Positions 1 to 13,700 of a DNA stretch of 64,000 nucleotides are shown piece after piece. Positions within the stretch are counted from its first letter, which is position 1; every line of letters starts with the position of its first letter. The stretch is from Callipepla californica brunnescens (lineage: Eukaryota; Chordata; Aves; Galliformes; Odontophoridae). The stretch is taken from contig JALIRH010000039.1 of NCBI GenBank assembly GCA_023055505.1, forward strand, positions 1,116,001 through 1,180,000, read 5' to 3'. A program made the position numbers and the translations under genes. The notes beneath the pieces are model-generated. The model saw nothing but the letters and a program-made list of their open reading frames with translations, did not search any database and was not told where the DNA came from.

Positions 1-3000
1 TCTGAGTCCTCTCTGTGAGTTGTTGTGCCAGCTCTGCAACTCAGTGCACAGTAGTTTATGCCTGTTTAACTCTGCTGATTTCAACAGAGTTCGGTTGCTT
101 CTCCCAACACTAAACACATCCATGTAGTGTAGGCCTTTTTTATTTTTACTTTTATTTTTTTGCTGTTGCTTAAGTAAATATAATGAAGCCTAGGGAAATC
201 AGCGTTTCACAAACTCAAGATGTCAGCTGTCTTTATGGCAAAAGGAAGAGTGATTTGCCCCTGTGAAAGATACTCCATTAAGAGACAAGCGAGAGATGTT
301 GCGGAATTACTCCGTAACACCACTGAAACAGAGGAGAGCTAACATCTTCTGTAGATGGAGCACTTCTATGAGAAATGAATTGCTAATGACTCACTGGTGG
401 ATACTTTTGCTCATAACGTTGCCATCAACTAATGACTGTTACTGGATTCATGTGTAAGAGGTTAGGAGCGTGGTCCCGTATCAGGAATGCTTTAGCATGA
501 GAGTCATTTTTACTGTAGAACACATCTTTCTGCAGAGGTCTCCAGCTGTATGCACCATTTATCCATCCTTCTTCCAATGTAGATGCTGGTGTATTGCACA
601 ACTTGGGGTCATTCTGTAGGCATCTCTGCTGCTGATCAGCTTTGGAGGCCCTCGTGCGTGTTTCTGCTCTGCTGATGGTGATACTGAGTCTCATTAACTG
701 ACCAGCCCCAAAAAGAGAGATAGATTCTTTTGGGTTTTGGACCAGGAAGGAAATCCAAAAGTAAGAGGAAAGGACTGTGAATATGGCTAAGTTTTCCAAT
801 AATATTAATAGCTTCAAAAATTTAATTTCTTAAGATACAATTCTAGCATATTTTTAGAAAACATTTTTAGGCATTCAGTAGGAGGACAAGATGACATTAG
901 AGCTGGAAAGAAAAAGGTAATAGGAGCTATGAAAAAAAAAAAGGAAAATCATACTGAAGTGTAATGTGTTTCTCTAACAGCTAATAGAGCCAACAGTATT
1001 TGTATTAAACTTGTGAAAAAAATATGTCCCCAGTTCAGTAAAGGATGAAAACCACTCCTTGGAGAAATGCAGTGAGATCTTGTCTAATACTGATGGTTGG
1101 CTTGGGTGGAATAAACCATCAGTGGGACTACAGGCAGCAGGAACCAGCTTGTTTATGAAGCTTCATTACAACGTTGACCCAATGAACTGAGCAGCAGGTG
1201 CAGTGTTCGGCCGTTCCCTCCTCAGCAGAACGTACTGGTGACATTTAGCTATTGCGGTGCTCTTCACTGGGTGACAGTCTGAATTTTTCTGAGTAGAAAT
1301 CTAAACGACTTCTGAAAATTCTGTAAGAAAACATGAGAAGCTTTTTCTCTTGGAGGAACTGGCTGTAATAACTCGGAACGAACTGGTCCAATAAATCCCA
1401 GAAGCTACTGGTGCAGCCCCTAGGTATGTTAAAATAGATGTCCTCCCTATGAACGATGGGTAAAACAGAAGGGAGCTGGCTCCCTTTTTTACAATGGGTG
1501 TAGTTCTGAATTAGAGCACTGCTGTGGTACGCCTGTTTTTAAGAGTTCAATCCCCTGTTTTTTTTCCACTTGTTCATTGAATGATGCTTTCATCCTAGTG
1601 GAAGCTGGATTGGTGTCGTGGGAGCCTGATGTAGGTCCAACTGTCTAAATCTATTTGGACATGCTTAACTGTCTAGCACATGGTTAAAGTAAGAGGCAAA
1701 CATATAGCTAAAAAGAATGGAACTTGTATCATTTCAGTGTTCCCAGAAATGGATAGGGGATGGACGAGGCTGATGAACAGTGGAATTCAATATTTGAGCC
1801 TGAGCTCTGGTGCTGGTGAAGTCATACATGTACATTTCTATGAGATAATGGCTCTATGAGTGCTGGATATGCAAAGAAACAGAGAAAGCGAGTACCATGA
1901 GAAGCAGATTCCAGGCTTCTCAGGTCTTTGCAGGTACTGAAACTTAGTCTGGAATCTACGCTGGTATTTTTTTCAACCTCCTCCAAAACCTACAGGAAAA
2001 ACTAGGTATTTCAACAAACATTTTAAGACATTTTAAAAGGAAAAGCGCTTATAACCAACATCTCTCTCAATCTCCTGTTTTTTTTTCCTCCTACTCTGAA
2101 AACATCTGGGCTCTAGTGTTGACAGATAAACTCCTTAATCTCTTTGCTTGTCTTAAATGTTCTCTCCAAGTTATATTTTTCACTTCTAGTTTAGTGGCAT
2201 CTCAGCAGTGTGCAGAAGTTAGCCAAAAGCTGAAATATTTGCAAGAGAATTGGTGCAGTAACTTTATTGTTGGAAAGACACCTGAACGATGGATGCCTGC
2301 AGACCAACCTCTTTTGGCCAGCCACATCCTGGCAGCTGCTGGTGCTGAAATCTCTGTTCCCTGAGCTCAGGCAGGCTGGACTTGCAATGATATGCTCATG
2401 CCTGGTATTGCCTAAAGCACCAGATCCCTTACCCATGGAGTTTGGTCCTGTCTGCTTTTCTCCTAAGCTGACCTAGGGCTGGTGTGAAGCTTTACAACCA
2501 GCAGTATGTTCAGTTCATTTGCTTTCTTTTCTGTGCTAAGCTAGTGCAGTATGGGGAATTCCTCACTGCCCTTCAGTGAACTTGAGCTGCTGTGGATGAA
2601 CCCAAAGCAGCATCATGGGAATTATTTGTAATTTTGCCAGCAAAAGCAATGTGTTTGTTTAGAGGCAATCACTTTTGCAAGGGCTTGTGAAATGAGTTTG
2701 GCATATGATGCTATTAGTATCTGAGGTTTAGTGGAAGGTTAGATGTCAAAAATCTGGCATATAATTGCATGTAGAGCTATGAAATATAAGATTACTTGCT
2801 AAATATAAGCTGGCTTTCTGAAGTGTTCCTTCTGTTACAAGCAAACAGTGTGCTCTGTTAGGGAACTCCAAGGTCTCTTGGGATGGACTTTTAGTCATGT
2901 TTGCTTTGTGGCAATTGGCTGAAGTGACTTTGCACTTGGGATACGAATGGAGAAAAGCACGAAGTCCGGATTATGAAATGGAGTAGACAAAACTCAGTGC

Positions 3001-6000
3001 TTTTAGTAAGGGCCTGGGTCTCCTTTCTCACTTTTTTTCCTTTGAAGTGCCGTCTCCTGGAATTGAGATTCTGGGGCACTTCTGTCTTTTAAAAGTTTGT
3101 TCTTTTCAAATTTAAAGGGTTCTTTAAATCACAGCCCAACAAATACAAGTCCTCAGGGCTACCTAAAACAAAAGGCGTTGCTTAAGAATATGGTGGTTGT
3201 TGTTTTTCAGTGTTGCTTAAGCTCAGTGATTTTCTGGGGAGTTGTAGAAGGAGAAAATGTCTGACTCCTGGCTGCTTGGAGCTTCCGAGGCTGCACCCTG
3301 ACCCAGGGGGGAATGAAGATGGTCAAGGTACCTGTGCTGACATTTTTAAAGCAATCTCAATTTTCACTCTTCTGTCCCACACTTCATAAACATATAATCA
3401 CAAGATGTTTTATAAAGTCTTCATTTCTACTTGAAATCCAATGATGTGTTGGTAAGAAATGATGACTAGAACTGAGCAAATAGGAAAAAATTCTTATGGA
3501 GATTATTTCAAATTCCAAAATGAATTTGGGTTGGCCTCTGTTCAGGAGCCTCGAATGTTAGCTTTGTGGAAACCCTTGATTGCCAGCATTTTACTAGCAC
3601 AAATACTGAGCAAATAGGATTTTAAAGCTGAAAGACTTCAGTGAGTCACTGGAAGTAAATTTGGATATTAATTCAGATTTTGCACCATGCAAGCACTACA
3701 TACATTCACGTGGCAGCATCGTGAACCTGGACACTTTCTACTTCTCTAAGGGTGTAGGAGGATGTTAGTAAACACGTGTTTGGCAATCAGAGGAAAAGGA
3801 GTCAGAATTTTCTGTTTTCAAGTAGTGGACGTTAAAGATAGCGAAACCATTCCAGGAAACCATGAGCTACTGTGTAATATTTATGTTTAAAAGGATTAAG
3901 ATGTGTTTGTCTGATGCATCCAAAGCTGTTACCAAGAGGCTGACAGTGAGGATGTTAGAGAGGCCACAGGCAGTTTTTGTTTGTGTGCTTCTTAATTTTT
4001 CATGGAAATGTTATGTGTGCTGGTACACATCCCTTGCTGCTATCCATGCTGTGAAGATGTGAAGAACACAACTGCCCCAACCAAAAGACCCTTCTCAAAC
4101 GTTTAGCTGTGGATGGCAGCAGATTCAGTACGGGAGTTGGAAGCCTTGGCAGCTCTAGGTTGATCGAACAACTAACACTTAATCCATGCCAGCTGCCTGT
4201 GGTTTCCTTCCCACCACTGCCAGACCAATACTAAATATGGGTTTCATATTAGAAATAAATCTTTTAGTGTATTACAGGATGATCATGTTCCTTGAAGTAT
4301 GCAAAACGGTGAGGAATAAGGCTACACTTTAAACACTGTGGATAGTTTTCTTTCAGAGTAAATTACTGTTTGTCTGAATTCAGGCTTTTCTTTTGGTTTC
4401 TTATCACCAGCCATGACTTAATGACAAAAAGTCTTGCTGTCTTGGGCTGACACTAGAGAGCCTGGAGACGAGCACTTTTCCCAACTCCTTGCTGGCAAGG
4501 AAAGAGAAGCAGACATGAGGTGAGGAGTTGGAAAGGGTGAGAACTGAGTGTGTCATCAGGAGAGCTGTGTTACTCCAGGCCTGCTGGTTATCTGAACTAT
4601 TGCACTTGCTCTTTGGGCAAGGAGACAGGGTTTGCATTTGTGACTTCCAAGCCAGCACCACCTGTGCTCAGAAGGGGTGTACTTAGCATGGGATCTGTAC
4701 GAGGGAGTAAGGGTGGAGCTGGAGAACCATGGAGACCATTGCCTTTTGTAAATCTCCCTATAAAGCAGCGTAACTGCAGGTTACATAATTGTTGTGAGCA
4801 ACCCTGGTGTTTACACCATCCATTACAAGGTCCTTTGGCAAGTGCCCACCTGCTGCAGCTCAGCCAACATAACCAGCCAAATTCTGATCTCACAGCCTAA
4901 TAGAAACTATTTGGATTTATCTGAATGAGGTCAGGACCTGGCCCAGGATCCACAAGGATGGTCGAAGTTGGTATATGGGTCTGCACACAAATCCCGTCCT
5001 CTTTGCTGGTCATTCCAACTGTGAATCCTTTCAAGGTTTCATTGCCATTATTTTTAAGTTGATCTAGCAATAAAAAAAATATTTCTAGTTGTCAAAACAG
5101 AAAAAAGTGGATGAAATATGGATTTCACATCCTTGCACAGAGCTTCTGGCAGCTAGTGTTCTTTTTGCACTTGTAATGACAAATAATATTAACCTTGGCC
5201 ATTTTGCTTGGCACTTGGGATTGTGTTCTTTAATACTCGTTATTCCTCCTAGCACAGAGAACAGTTTGTAATCACTGCTTCAGTTTTTCACCAGCTTCGT
5301 GTCCAAAAACAATGCTGAAGTCAAAGATTAAATACAATTTTTTTTCTTTTTGCATGGAAACGAGGCACTTGTCATCTTCCTCAGAGACCTGACGTGGCCC
5401 TTCTGTCTGAAAGCTTTTGCCCTGCCCATAGGTGCAGACGGGCACAGCACTGGTGTTGAACCTGTTAGATGTGATCCTCGATGAACTGAGGGATAGGTAG
5501 ATGTGCAGCCTTCAGAAGGACCTCCTTGCTCATGGGGTCCTTCCCTGCTTGCTCCAGTACGAGCAGTCGTGCTGTACGGTTTCATTCATAAATTCATTGT
5601 GCTGGAGTTGGTGTGTGCAGACAAATAATATGCTGCATTTTCAGCTCAGGGTGGTCTTACTAGTTCTTGGAGGAATACTCCAGAGAGCTTTTTTCCAAAA
5701 TGAATGTGATTAGAAACAATTACTACAATGAGTATTTCACTGCTAGACTGGTGAATATGCGAACCCATCTGGCTGAACTGTATTTAAGGGAGTTTGAATA
5801 CTGGTGTATGTTGTTACAAGGAATAGGAACATTATGACATGCCACAAGTTAAACAAGTGAGATTCTGCACAAGGAACTTTCCTTCCCCATCGTGTCCAGG
5901 CATCCTTACTACAAATGGTAAACGTAGAAAGACCTTCACTGAACCTGACCTAGCCATCACCCCAGCTATCAGATTCTGCAATAAAGCAGAAGCTATTCAA

Positions 6001-7250
6001 ATGTCATGGAGGGTGCTTGGAAGTCTCCCACGTATCAAGATATTCACTGAACAGCCCTAGTATCTTGAATCAAAACAAATGGGGCAGCTTTATCTGCGGA
6101 CTTCCTCTGCTTTCCTGAACCTGTTTCTCATGCATGCTCAGTGTAATTATCTGGGCTGGATATTGTCCAGGCAGCTGGTGGATGTTGTCATTCTTCCATT
6201 GACTTGACAGTGAAGGTGCAGGCCAAGAGTGAGAACCTGGAGGAATAGTTGCCTTGACCTCAGAGGGATGGGACAAGGTATCATTGGCGGTTCTGGAAGT
6301 AGCAATTACTGAAAGTTATGCAAAGCCCTCGCTATCTCTTTCTCCATGATTAGAAGAATTCAGCTCTGCATGCCATTGCTGTGGTTTCATTTTTTTTTTG
6401 CCTTGGAGAGGTATTTGGAGGTTCATTCATTACTTGCTATAATCCCTCCCATTTCAGCTGTGCTGAAAGTGGAATATTTATATTGGGAATAACATCATCA
6501 CTGCCAATAACTGAGCTGCCCATTGTGGAACCTGTGAGGGAGATGAAGTCTTTATGGTGCACTTTGCTGTGCCATTCTCTTGATCACTCAGATTGTGCTC
6601 CCTTGGTACCACAATGTACGTGTGACCTTCCAAATAAACTATGAGCACAGCCAGCATGATATTGTATAGCCATGGGTTTTTGAATGCTTTCTTTTGAACT
6701 ACCTATCACTTGTCTCACCAGTTTTTAGGCCCTCTTGGCTAGATCTACTCTCTTTAGACTTTACCTTAGCCTCTGCAGATTTATATTGCCCTGTTAACAC
6801 AATTCAAGTCCAAACACTACATCACAGCTGTGGGCTTTTGGGCAGCTCTCCAGTTATGAACTGAATCTTTCTCTTTTGCCATGCTTTTAATAATTCTATT
6901 ATATGTGGACAGAGCGCTGCTGCTTTTAATGCACGTCTTGTTGAAACTTTGCAGGCTCCTTTGGATTTATGCAGGACTCCATTATAAAAAGAGAAACTAA
7001 ATCTCTTATCCATTCCACTCCCAAATCTGTGTGTTTCTCCTATTTCCAAACACTTCATTTAGAAAGCTGGCCAGAGAAGCCTGAGCTAATGTCACGTGCC
7101 TCATTCAGTGCAGTTGTTTAGTCCAGACAAAGCTTTGCTTTTCTAAACTTTTTCAGAGATATAGAATTAGATGTGAAACACGAGTCAAACAGTGTTTAGC
7201 TTGGAACACTTTGTAGTTGTAATGTCCTGATTCAATACAGGAGAATGTAC
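1..7250. other. Unique non-coding DNA, no supported gene
   Basis: I see no gene here. The stretch holds a T-rich run at 135-161, an A11 tract at 932-942, a pyrimidine tract near 2077-2094 and a T10 run at 6390-6399. The longest open frame is 130 codons on the minus strand (425-817). Its first 25 residues are hydrophobic, but nothing in it matches a known family and it lacks supporting splice or promoter signals. No transposon was recognised by eye. Old, heavily mutated repeats could still be present. Confidence 0.7.
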
Positions 7251-7265
7251 TTTTTTTTTTTTTTT
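7251..7265 (+). repeat. Poly-T tract (T15)
   Basis: Fifteen consecutive T residues in otherwise unique DNA. A long homopolymer of this kind could be the A-tail of a minus-strand retrocopy, but no recognisable retrocopied sequence lies next to it. It is best read as a simple homopolymer, probably length-variable. Confidence 0.9.
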
Positions 7266-10200
7266 GCCTGGCAATGACTTTCTAAGGTGGCTTTCAACTG
7301 GATAGATATGTACTTATTCATCTTGCTCCTGATTCATTTGCTTTGGTTACTCCATCTCCTGCAGGGCAAACCAAGGAGATTTGCCAAGAATACTCATGTT
7401 TGTGTTTCTGTGATTTCAGAATGAGAAGAAAGCCCAGATCTGCAGGAAATATTTCCATTCTTGAAAGAGTTTGGAAGAGGCAGGCACAGAATCCAGTGTA
7501 GGCTACTGCTGCAGCATAAATACTTTACACAGACCAGGCGTGTGCGTGTGTCTAGGTAGTCCTTGAGCATATCCATGCAGTGAAACTCTCATCTAATCTG
7601 TCAGCCTGTAGACAAACCCTATCCCTTTTTCATATCCAAGGGTTGCCTGGGGATTGGAAAGACGCTTTGGCCCAGGTTTTAGTAATTCTTTACCCTGATT
7701 CTTCCATCTCAAAGGCCTCTTTGTACCAGACTACTCACACTGATATTCCAGTGTCTGCTATATTGTTTTGCTGTTCTGTTGATACATGCTTTTATCCCTC
7801 TGGCTTCTGAAGGTTCTCACTCCTTTACTGCCTGCCCAGGTTTGCAGAGCTCAGTGCATGCAGATGACTGTCAGCAGAGCACTCTCGTCCCTTCTGGACT
7901 GCCCTGCTTGGATTCCTTGCCCTCTGGTGTCTTTTTTTTTTTTCACTTTTAATGCATGTACACCTGTTTTGTAGCTGAACTCTGTACCTGAAATTCCAGC
8001 CCACGGCCTGTTTGACCCTCAGCTGAGGGCATTTTTCCTGTGATGGCCTTGCACCATGAGAGCTAGGGAAGTATCATTTGGAAACTCATGTGCTGGGCTT
8101 TCCTCAGCTGTCAGAGAGCACCTTGTGCCCTTCCTGGCAAGCTGTCTCACAGGTTCCTCCTAGGTCTCTGGAGCTTGTCCATGCTGGATCAGACAAGTGC
8201 CAGCCTCAGCTGTGCCCCTTGCATTAAAGGGCTTTGCACTTTGTGCAGACCCTACTTATCAGTGACTTCCTGCCTTGCAAGCACAGTGTAAGGGATTAGT
8301 TTTGGCATGGAAAAAATAGTAATAACCTACAGCCACCTTATCTGCCCTGTATCGAGGTCAGAGCATTCCTGACCCAGGCTTTGGCTCCATCAGCTTGGAG
8401 CTCTATGTGCATTGCGTGGCTGAAAGCTTTTCTGGAATGAGAAGCTATTCAGAAATCTGATGGAAAACACAGAAAAGGCAGGGCATGGTCTGTTATCCTA
8501 AGTCAGCTCGTGGAAACTTGTTGCTAATTGAGCCAATATTTTCCAATCATCTGAAATAGAAGGGGAGGTCAGTGTTCATTTATTACCTCAGCTAGCCCAA
8601 AATGTCACCAGCGGTTGTTTATCTCAGCTATGCACCTCGTGCAGCTACAGGCTGTAGCCTTGGCTGCTTGACAGTGCAAAACCAAGAGGGACTCTCTCTG
8701 AAGTCATATTTTATTCACGTACCTCTGGCCAGATTCATCCTGTTGCGTTGCACGGTCATGATACTCGTAACAGTTGGACAAAGATGCGCCCATGTAAATC
8801 AGGAATGACTCAGAAAGCCGCTGTGGACGGTGGAGGATTAGCAGGAGCCTGCTTTCTCCATCATGAGAGGAGAAGCCTGTATCAATGGCTCTGTGTTGGT
8901 TATCCCCAGGTGCTGGGTCCCTTTGCAAACGTTTGAGGCCGTACCTGGGCTCTGTGTGAAAGAATAGTGCTGTATGATCAGCTTTGGCAAGTCATTGAGT
9001 CGAACCTCTCATCATGACCCAAGCATTTAGCTCCATGGTTTCTTGGCTCTGCATAAGCTTGCCTCTACTGTGGGAACAGGGTTTGTATGCAGAAATCCAA
9101 TTAACATTTTTTTTTTAAATAACCTGTAATTGGTTGTTATAGTAAACTGTAAAAATTTACTTTTCAGCTAAAAGTAAGCTTAAAAGCATTACATTTTGGA
9201 ATATCTTATTTCTTCTCGCACTGGCAGACTTGGAAGTCACATTCCCTCAGCTCTGGGTCTAGACGTGACTTCTCCCCATTTCTGGAGCTGTAGACATTCT
9301 CCAGACTCTGGACACGTGGTGTTTGTTCTGCTCTGGAAGCTTTCAGACATGGGCATAAGTGAAATCTATGGTTCCTCCAGGTTTTGTCAAATCTGAAGAG
9401 ACAAGACACTGTTAACCACTGCTCCCATTATTGCTTCACTAATTCCTACCTCTCTGTGATGCTTTGACATTGTACTGCCCAGTTGTGGCTCCTGTGACTA
9501 GTGTGCAAGACAGTGCTTTCTGTTTTTGACCTTCGCTTTCCAGCCCTCAATTCTACAGCTTGGCAGCCTTCAGTCTCCTGTAGTTTATTTCCATGTTCAG
9601 TTCAATACTTGCATTTACGTTTAATTCTTCTGATTATTTTTTTTTGCTTTTTTTTTTCTCTTTTCCTGTTATGTGTGATGCATCATCGGAGATGATCAGA
9701 TCAAGCCATCATCAAACCAGCCTGTGCTTCTAGACTTGTACCTTTGCTATGGAAAGCAATGGGCTGCTGAGCAGGCTGCTGAAGGGATTAATGCTCATTT
9801 ATCAGATCAGTCTCAGGCAGAGATTGTAACAGGATGTTTTTCTAACCTGCTGCTACCTGGGGTTGAGTTCTGCAGGGGTCACTGATGGGATGTTTGCTAG
9901 CCACGATGTTTATCATGCCAGGTTTTTCAAAACAGTGTGAGAATCTCCATCGTCAGTGTTACAATAGTATATTTGTCACTGCTGGCATCTATGGTATGAA
10001 CAAGACTGGGCATTATGGGTAGGGTTGTTCCCTTGCAATATTTGCTGTCCTAGTCTTGTGTGGTCTTTGCCAATGTGCATTAATGTTCCTTTTGATAGAT
10101 TATGTTTTTATTCTCCATCTGGGGAAATGTCTGGCTGTGTAAGAGCTGTATTTTCACCTGTATTAAGTCAGAGAACAGAACAGAGAGTAAATTATTGGAG

Positions 10201-10739
10201 ATAGAACCAGAAGTTTTTACTTCACCGCCTTTGCTTTCTGTCAGTGATCCTGAAATTCATTAATGAACTCTTGCAACACAGAGGGAGAACATGAGGCTTA
10301 AATCCATGCACACACGGACATGCATGGGTATGTTAGTTTAGTTATATAGTTTGTTGTTATCCCTTGTTTGTTGGCTGGGATGTTGGTTGCAGCCTCATTT
10401 TCCTGGAGACCTCATTGCTCATGGACTTGTGTGTACGTTACAGGGAAATTCAAGGCATTTTCCTGTGCAGAAAGAAGGGCTGATCACAGAGATAGTGAGC
10501 GAGCAGGGATTTGAAACACTGTGCTGAGTGGCATTTCTTCTTAGGTATCTGTGGGCTTGTCCTAGTGCTCTGTGTGCCCACATCTGTTCTCCAAGGTCTG
10601 GCTGTGTTTCAGCCGCTCCCTTTCCCCTAAGTGTACCTATCTGCCTTATTGCATAATGCTTATTAGCTAAATGGAAGTAGGTAAAGCTCCTGAGAAGCAT
10701 AGCTTTTCCTGGTACACACTGATAGTCTGCTGGTGAAAG
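7266..10739. other. Unique non-coding DNA, no supported gene
   Basis: No gene is visible. The stretch holds T12 at 7932-7943, a T-rich run at about 9636-9665 and many short open frames of under 80 codons on both strands. A 45-bp piece at 8990-9035 faintly resembles antisense CR1 internal sequence and is listed among the rejected items. Confidence 0.7.
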
Positions 10740-10796
10740 AAATGTGGGTAGAACGACTCAAGATCAAAATGGAGTAAGCCTCACTTACCCACATTT
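10740..10796. repeat. Inverted repeat, 11-bp perfect arms
   Basis: The left arm AAATGTGGGTA (10740-10750) is exactly complementary to TACCCACATTT (10786-10796), with 35 bases between. Adding the adjacent G:T wobble at each end and one outer A:T pair gives an RNA stem of about 14 pairs with a loop of about 33 bases if transcribed. It belongs to no RNA family I recognise. Confidence 0.75.
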
Positions 10797-13700
10797 TTAT
10801 GTAGGTACACTGTTAGCAGAGTGATCACACAGTGCTGTGATAGTCCTCCTGGTGAGGAAATGAGAGTAGAAACTGTAAACCTATTTGGTTCAGATCATCT
10901 GTTATGTGGATTCAGTTGTTGAGAGAGGAGAAACAGAAAATACTTGTTTAGAAAGTGCAGCTTGTTCTCATTTGCATCCAAGCTAATTAAGAAGATTTTG
11001 TAGGGATATTTTTAAATGCAGGGAAAGGGAGGAGTCTGTAATAATGAAACCCTGTGAAATAAGATTATTTTTTCTTCAAGTAAAGAGCGTGTTAAGGAAT
11101 TTTAATGTACAAGCCAAGTAGCAGCATGACACTGGGCCTGTTCAGTCTCCCTTCTCCCACAGAGCTTTCTATTGCAGCATCTCGATTCCTCCTCCCATCA
11201 CCTCTCTCCTCTCCTCCAGCCGTGCTACATTTGGGGAATGAGAGAAAGAAGATAAGGAATCTTGCTTAAAATGCCAGTTTGGTTTAATACGTGCAGAGGC
11301 CCTCAGCTTGGGTGGGAGGCAGCCATCAACTCAAGCACTGGGATCAGCAAAGGAGCTGGGCACCGTGAGCTGCACTTCTGCACCAGCAAGAGGGGGCCAG
11401 GTCACAGCGGAAGCTGGGTGAAAACCTGAGACAGATCAACCCAAATCCCTGAGTTTGCAGCAGGAACTGTTGGGTGAAAATGCAGTCTGGTTTCTACAGG
11501 AAAGTAGATTTTGACAGATCAAATGTTTCCTTTGGTCTTAAAAGCACTAAAGCTTTTCACTCGCTGGGGGAGAGGTAACTTCCAGTAATATGTAAAAATG
11601 TTCGCTCTAGAGACTGACAGAGGAGTCTAAAAGAATTGAGATCTTGACTGTGAAATAACCCTTCACATCTATTGCATGGAAATATCGTAGAACAATTTAT
11701 TTTGTCAAAGTTTCACTATCATGCTACGAGGAGAAGTTCACATTTCAATGCTGAATAAGTTTCTTCCTACTAAGGAGGAAGGTACATACAGATGCAGTTC
11801 TTGAGAAATGTACCCCTCAGTGCACGGCAGATAGATCAGCTCATTTAGATCAGAGCAGCATAGGTGTCCTTTGGTGACATACAACAGCCATGAAACTCAG
11901 CACAAACCTGGAGCTGCAGAACTAAATGTCATTATGACTGATTGTCCCTGAAAGAGAAGGCTCTGTTTTTAAGCTAATTTGGAAAACTGATGATGTGTTA
12001 TGGAAGGGAGAAGAGAACATTTCATGAGATGTTCCCATAATTGGTTTGTGCTGAGGTGGCCTTTTAAGGGAGCTGGTTTAACCAATTCCTTCATCCTCGC
12101 AAGCATTACATAAGAGCTATTGGCAAAACTAATGCACACACTTCTTATACAAAGGATTAAGAAACTGGCCCAGATGTTTACAAAACAACTGCAAGAGACA
12201 GGAAGGAAAACAAACATACAGAGATGTTCTAAAGGCAGAGCAGCCAACAAGCATAGGAAAAAACATCCATGTTCCTGGCAGTAGCTTTTGAACATGATGA
12301 AACCATTTGGGGCAACCATCCTTCCAACTCACTCCGTGGCAGCTTTGAATTATCACTTATGTTTTCATTCATCAGCTGAGGTCCGAGACGTCATCTTTTG
12401 GTATATATCTGCTCTTCTGTTCAAAAGCATGTGGAAAAGGTAAGGTACATCTTCATCTATTGATTATTTGTCCGAACACAATAACCCTGCTTGCCCCTGC
12501 TTTGCTTCCGACAGAAGCTCTACAGTAAGGACATGAAAGATGAGAGAGATGAGAGTGTTTTTACTTTTCAGGTGAAATGGCACTGCTCTTGCTTCCTGGT
12601 TAACCTGTAAAGCCTAGGCCTTTGCGTGTCCAAAGGTGCTGCCAAAGCACATAAGAATTGCTGCATATCCTCTTCTTTGAGGCAACACAGTGAGGAGCCT
12701 GCTTTCTGCACCAGCTTATTGGACTTCTTTGTCCACAGCCACAGTCCTTGTGACTTTTAGGTCTTTTTCCCTTATTTTTTTTGTTCCCTGAAGGTACTAT
12801 TTTGCATGTCTATTTTGTTTAAGTTGAGGATAGCTTGGAACTTGAGTGCATTTGGATAGACACTTGAATTCATACAGTCACTCCTCAAATGCAGTTTACA
12901 TTTTCCAGATGGCTTCATAACAAAGCTGATGTAATGTTCTTTGCACATGCATAAAACAATAAAAGAATCCCCTGGTTTATGTGCCTAGGTGAGGCAGTCC
13001 TGAACTACCAAACACCAGGCGACTTTAGATGTGCACACAAAGGGATGAAGGTGCCAGGAACAATGCTGCTTTTTGTTGCAGGAGGCTGTGCTGTGCTCCT
13101 AAGCACCGCAACACACTGGAAAAGCTGTTTGCTTCAGCCTCCTGAATTTGTTGGAGGAGGGTGTGACTTTTGTCCTCCTCTACCTATGAGTCAAAATGCT
13201 TGAAGAGAAGAGGAAAAATGCTCCCTTCAGGCTGGAATGTGGAGGTCGCAATTTATCGTACTGCACTTGAAAGAGTAATTTTCAGTTCCAACTTGTTTGA
13301 AGAGGAATGGGCTGGTGAAAGAATTTAAGGGCACTTCTGAAACGCAAAATGTTGCCTGTCTGTGGAATGGCCCAGAAAGGAAACATCCGTGAGGATCTAT
13401 GGCTCAGATATTCCGCGCTGCCTGGACAGAATAATGAAACACTTCTCTTGAGATTTACGAGCTTGGAAAATAGACTGCAGCCTTCCAGGTCTGCAAATAC
13501 TGCAGATGATAACTGGAACCTCCAGTACATCTCTTTCTGCATAAGCACTACAGGGTGGGAGTGCAGGGAAGGAATCAGAGATGAAGTGTAAATGCAGATG
13601 CAGAAAAAAAATAATATTTTTTTTATTATCACAAGATTCCCAAGCTGCAACAGTTAAAGAGATTCTTTCCTTTCTAGTGCTAATTCCCTGTTTCTTTCTT

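Noticed and set aside
425..817. 130-codon minus-strand frame with a hydrophobic start
   Set aside because: The hydrophobic stretch comes from AT-rich DNA. There is no recognised family, promoter or splice context.
8990..9035. Antisense CR1-like phrase 'tcattgagtcgaacctctca'
   Set aside because: Only about 45 bases resemble CR1 and the flanks do not continue the match. Too short to call by eye.
11387..11402. CTCF-like word 'ccagcaagagggggcc'
   Set aside because: Spacing is off by one relative to the CTCF core in every alignment tried.
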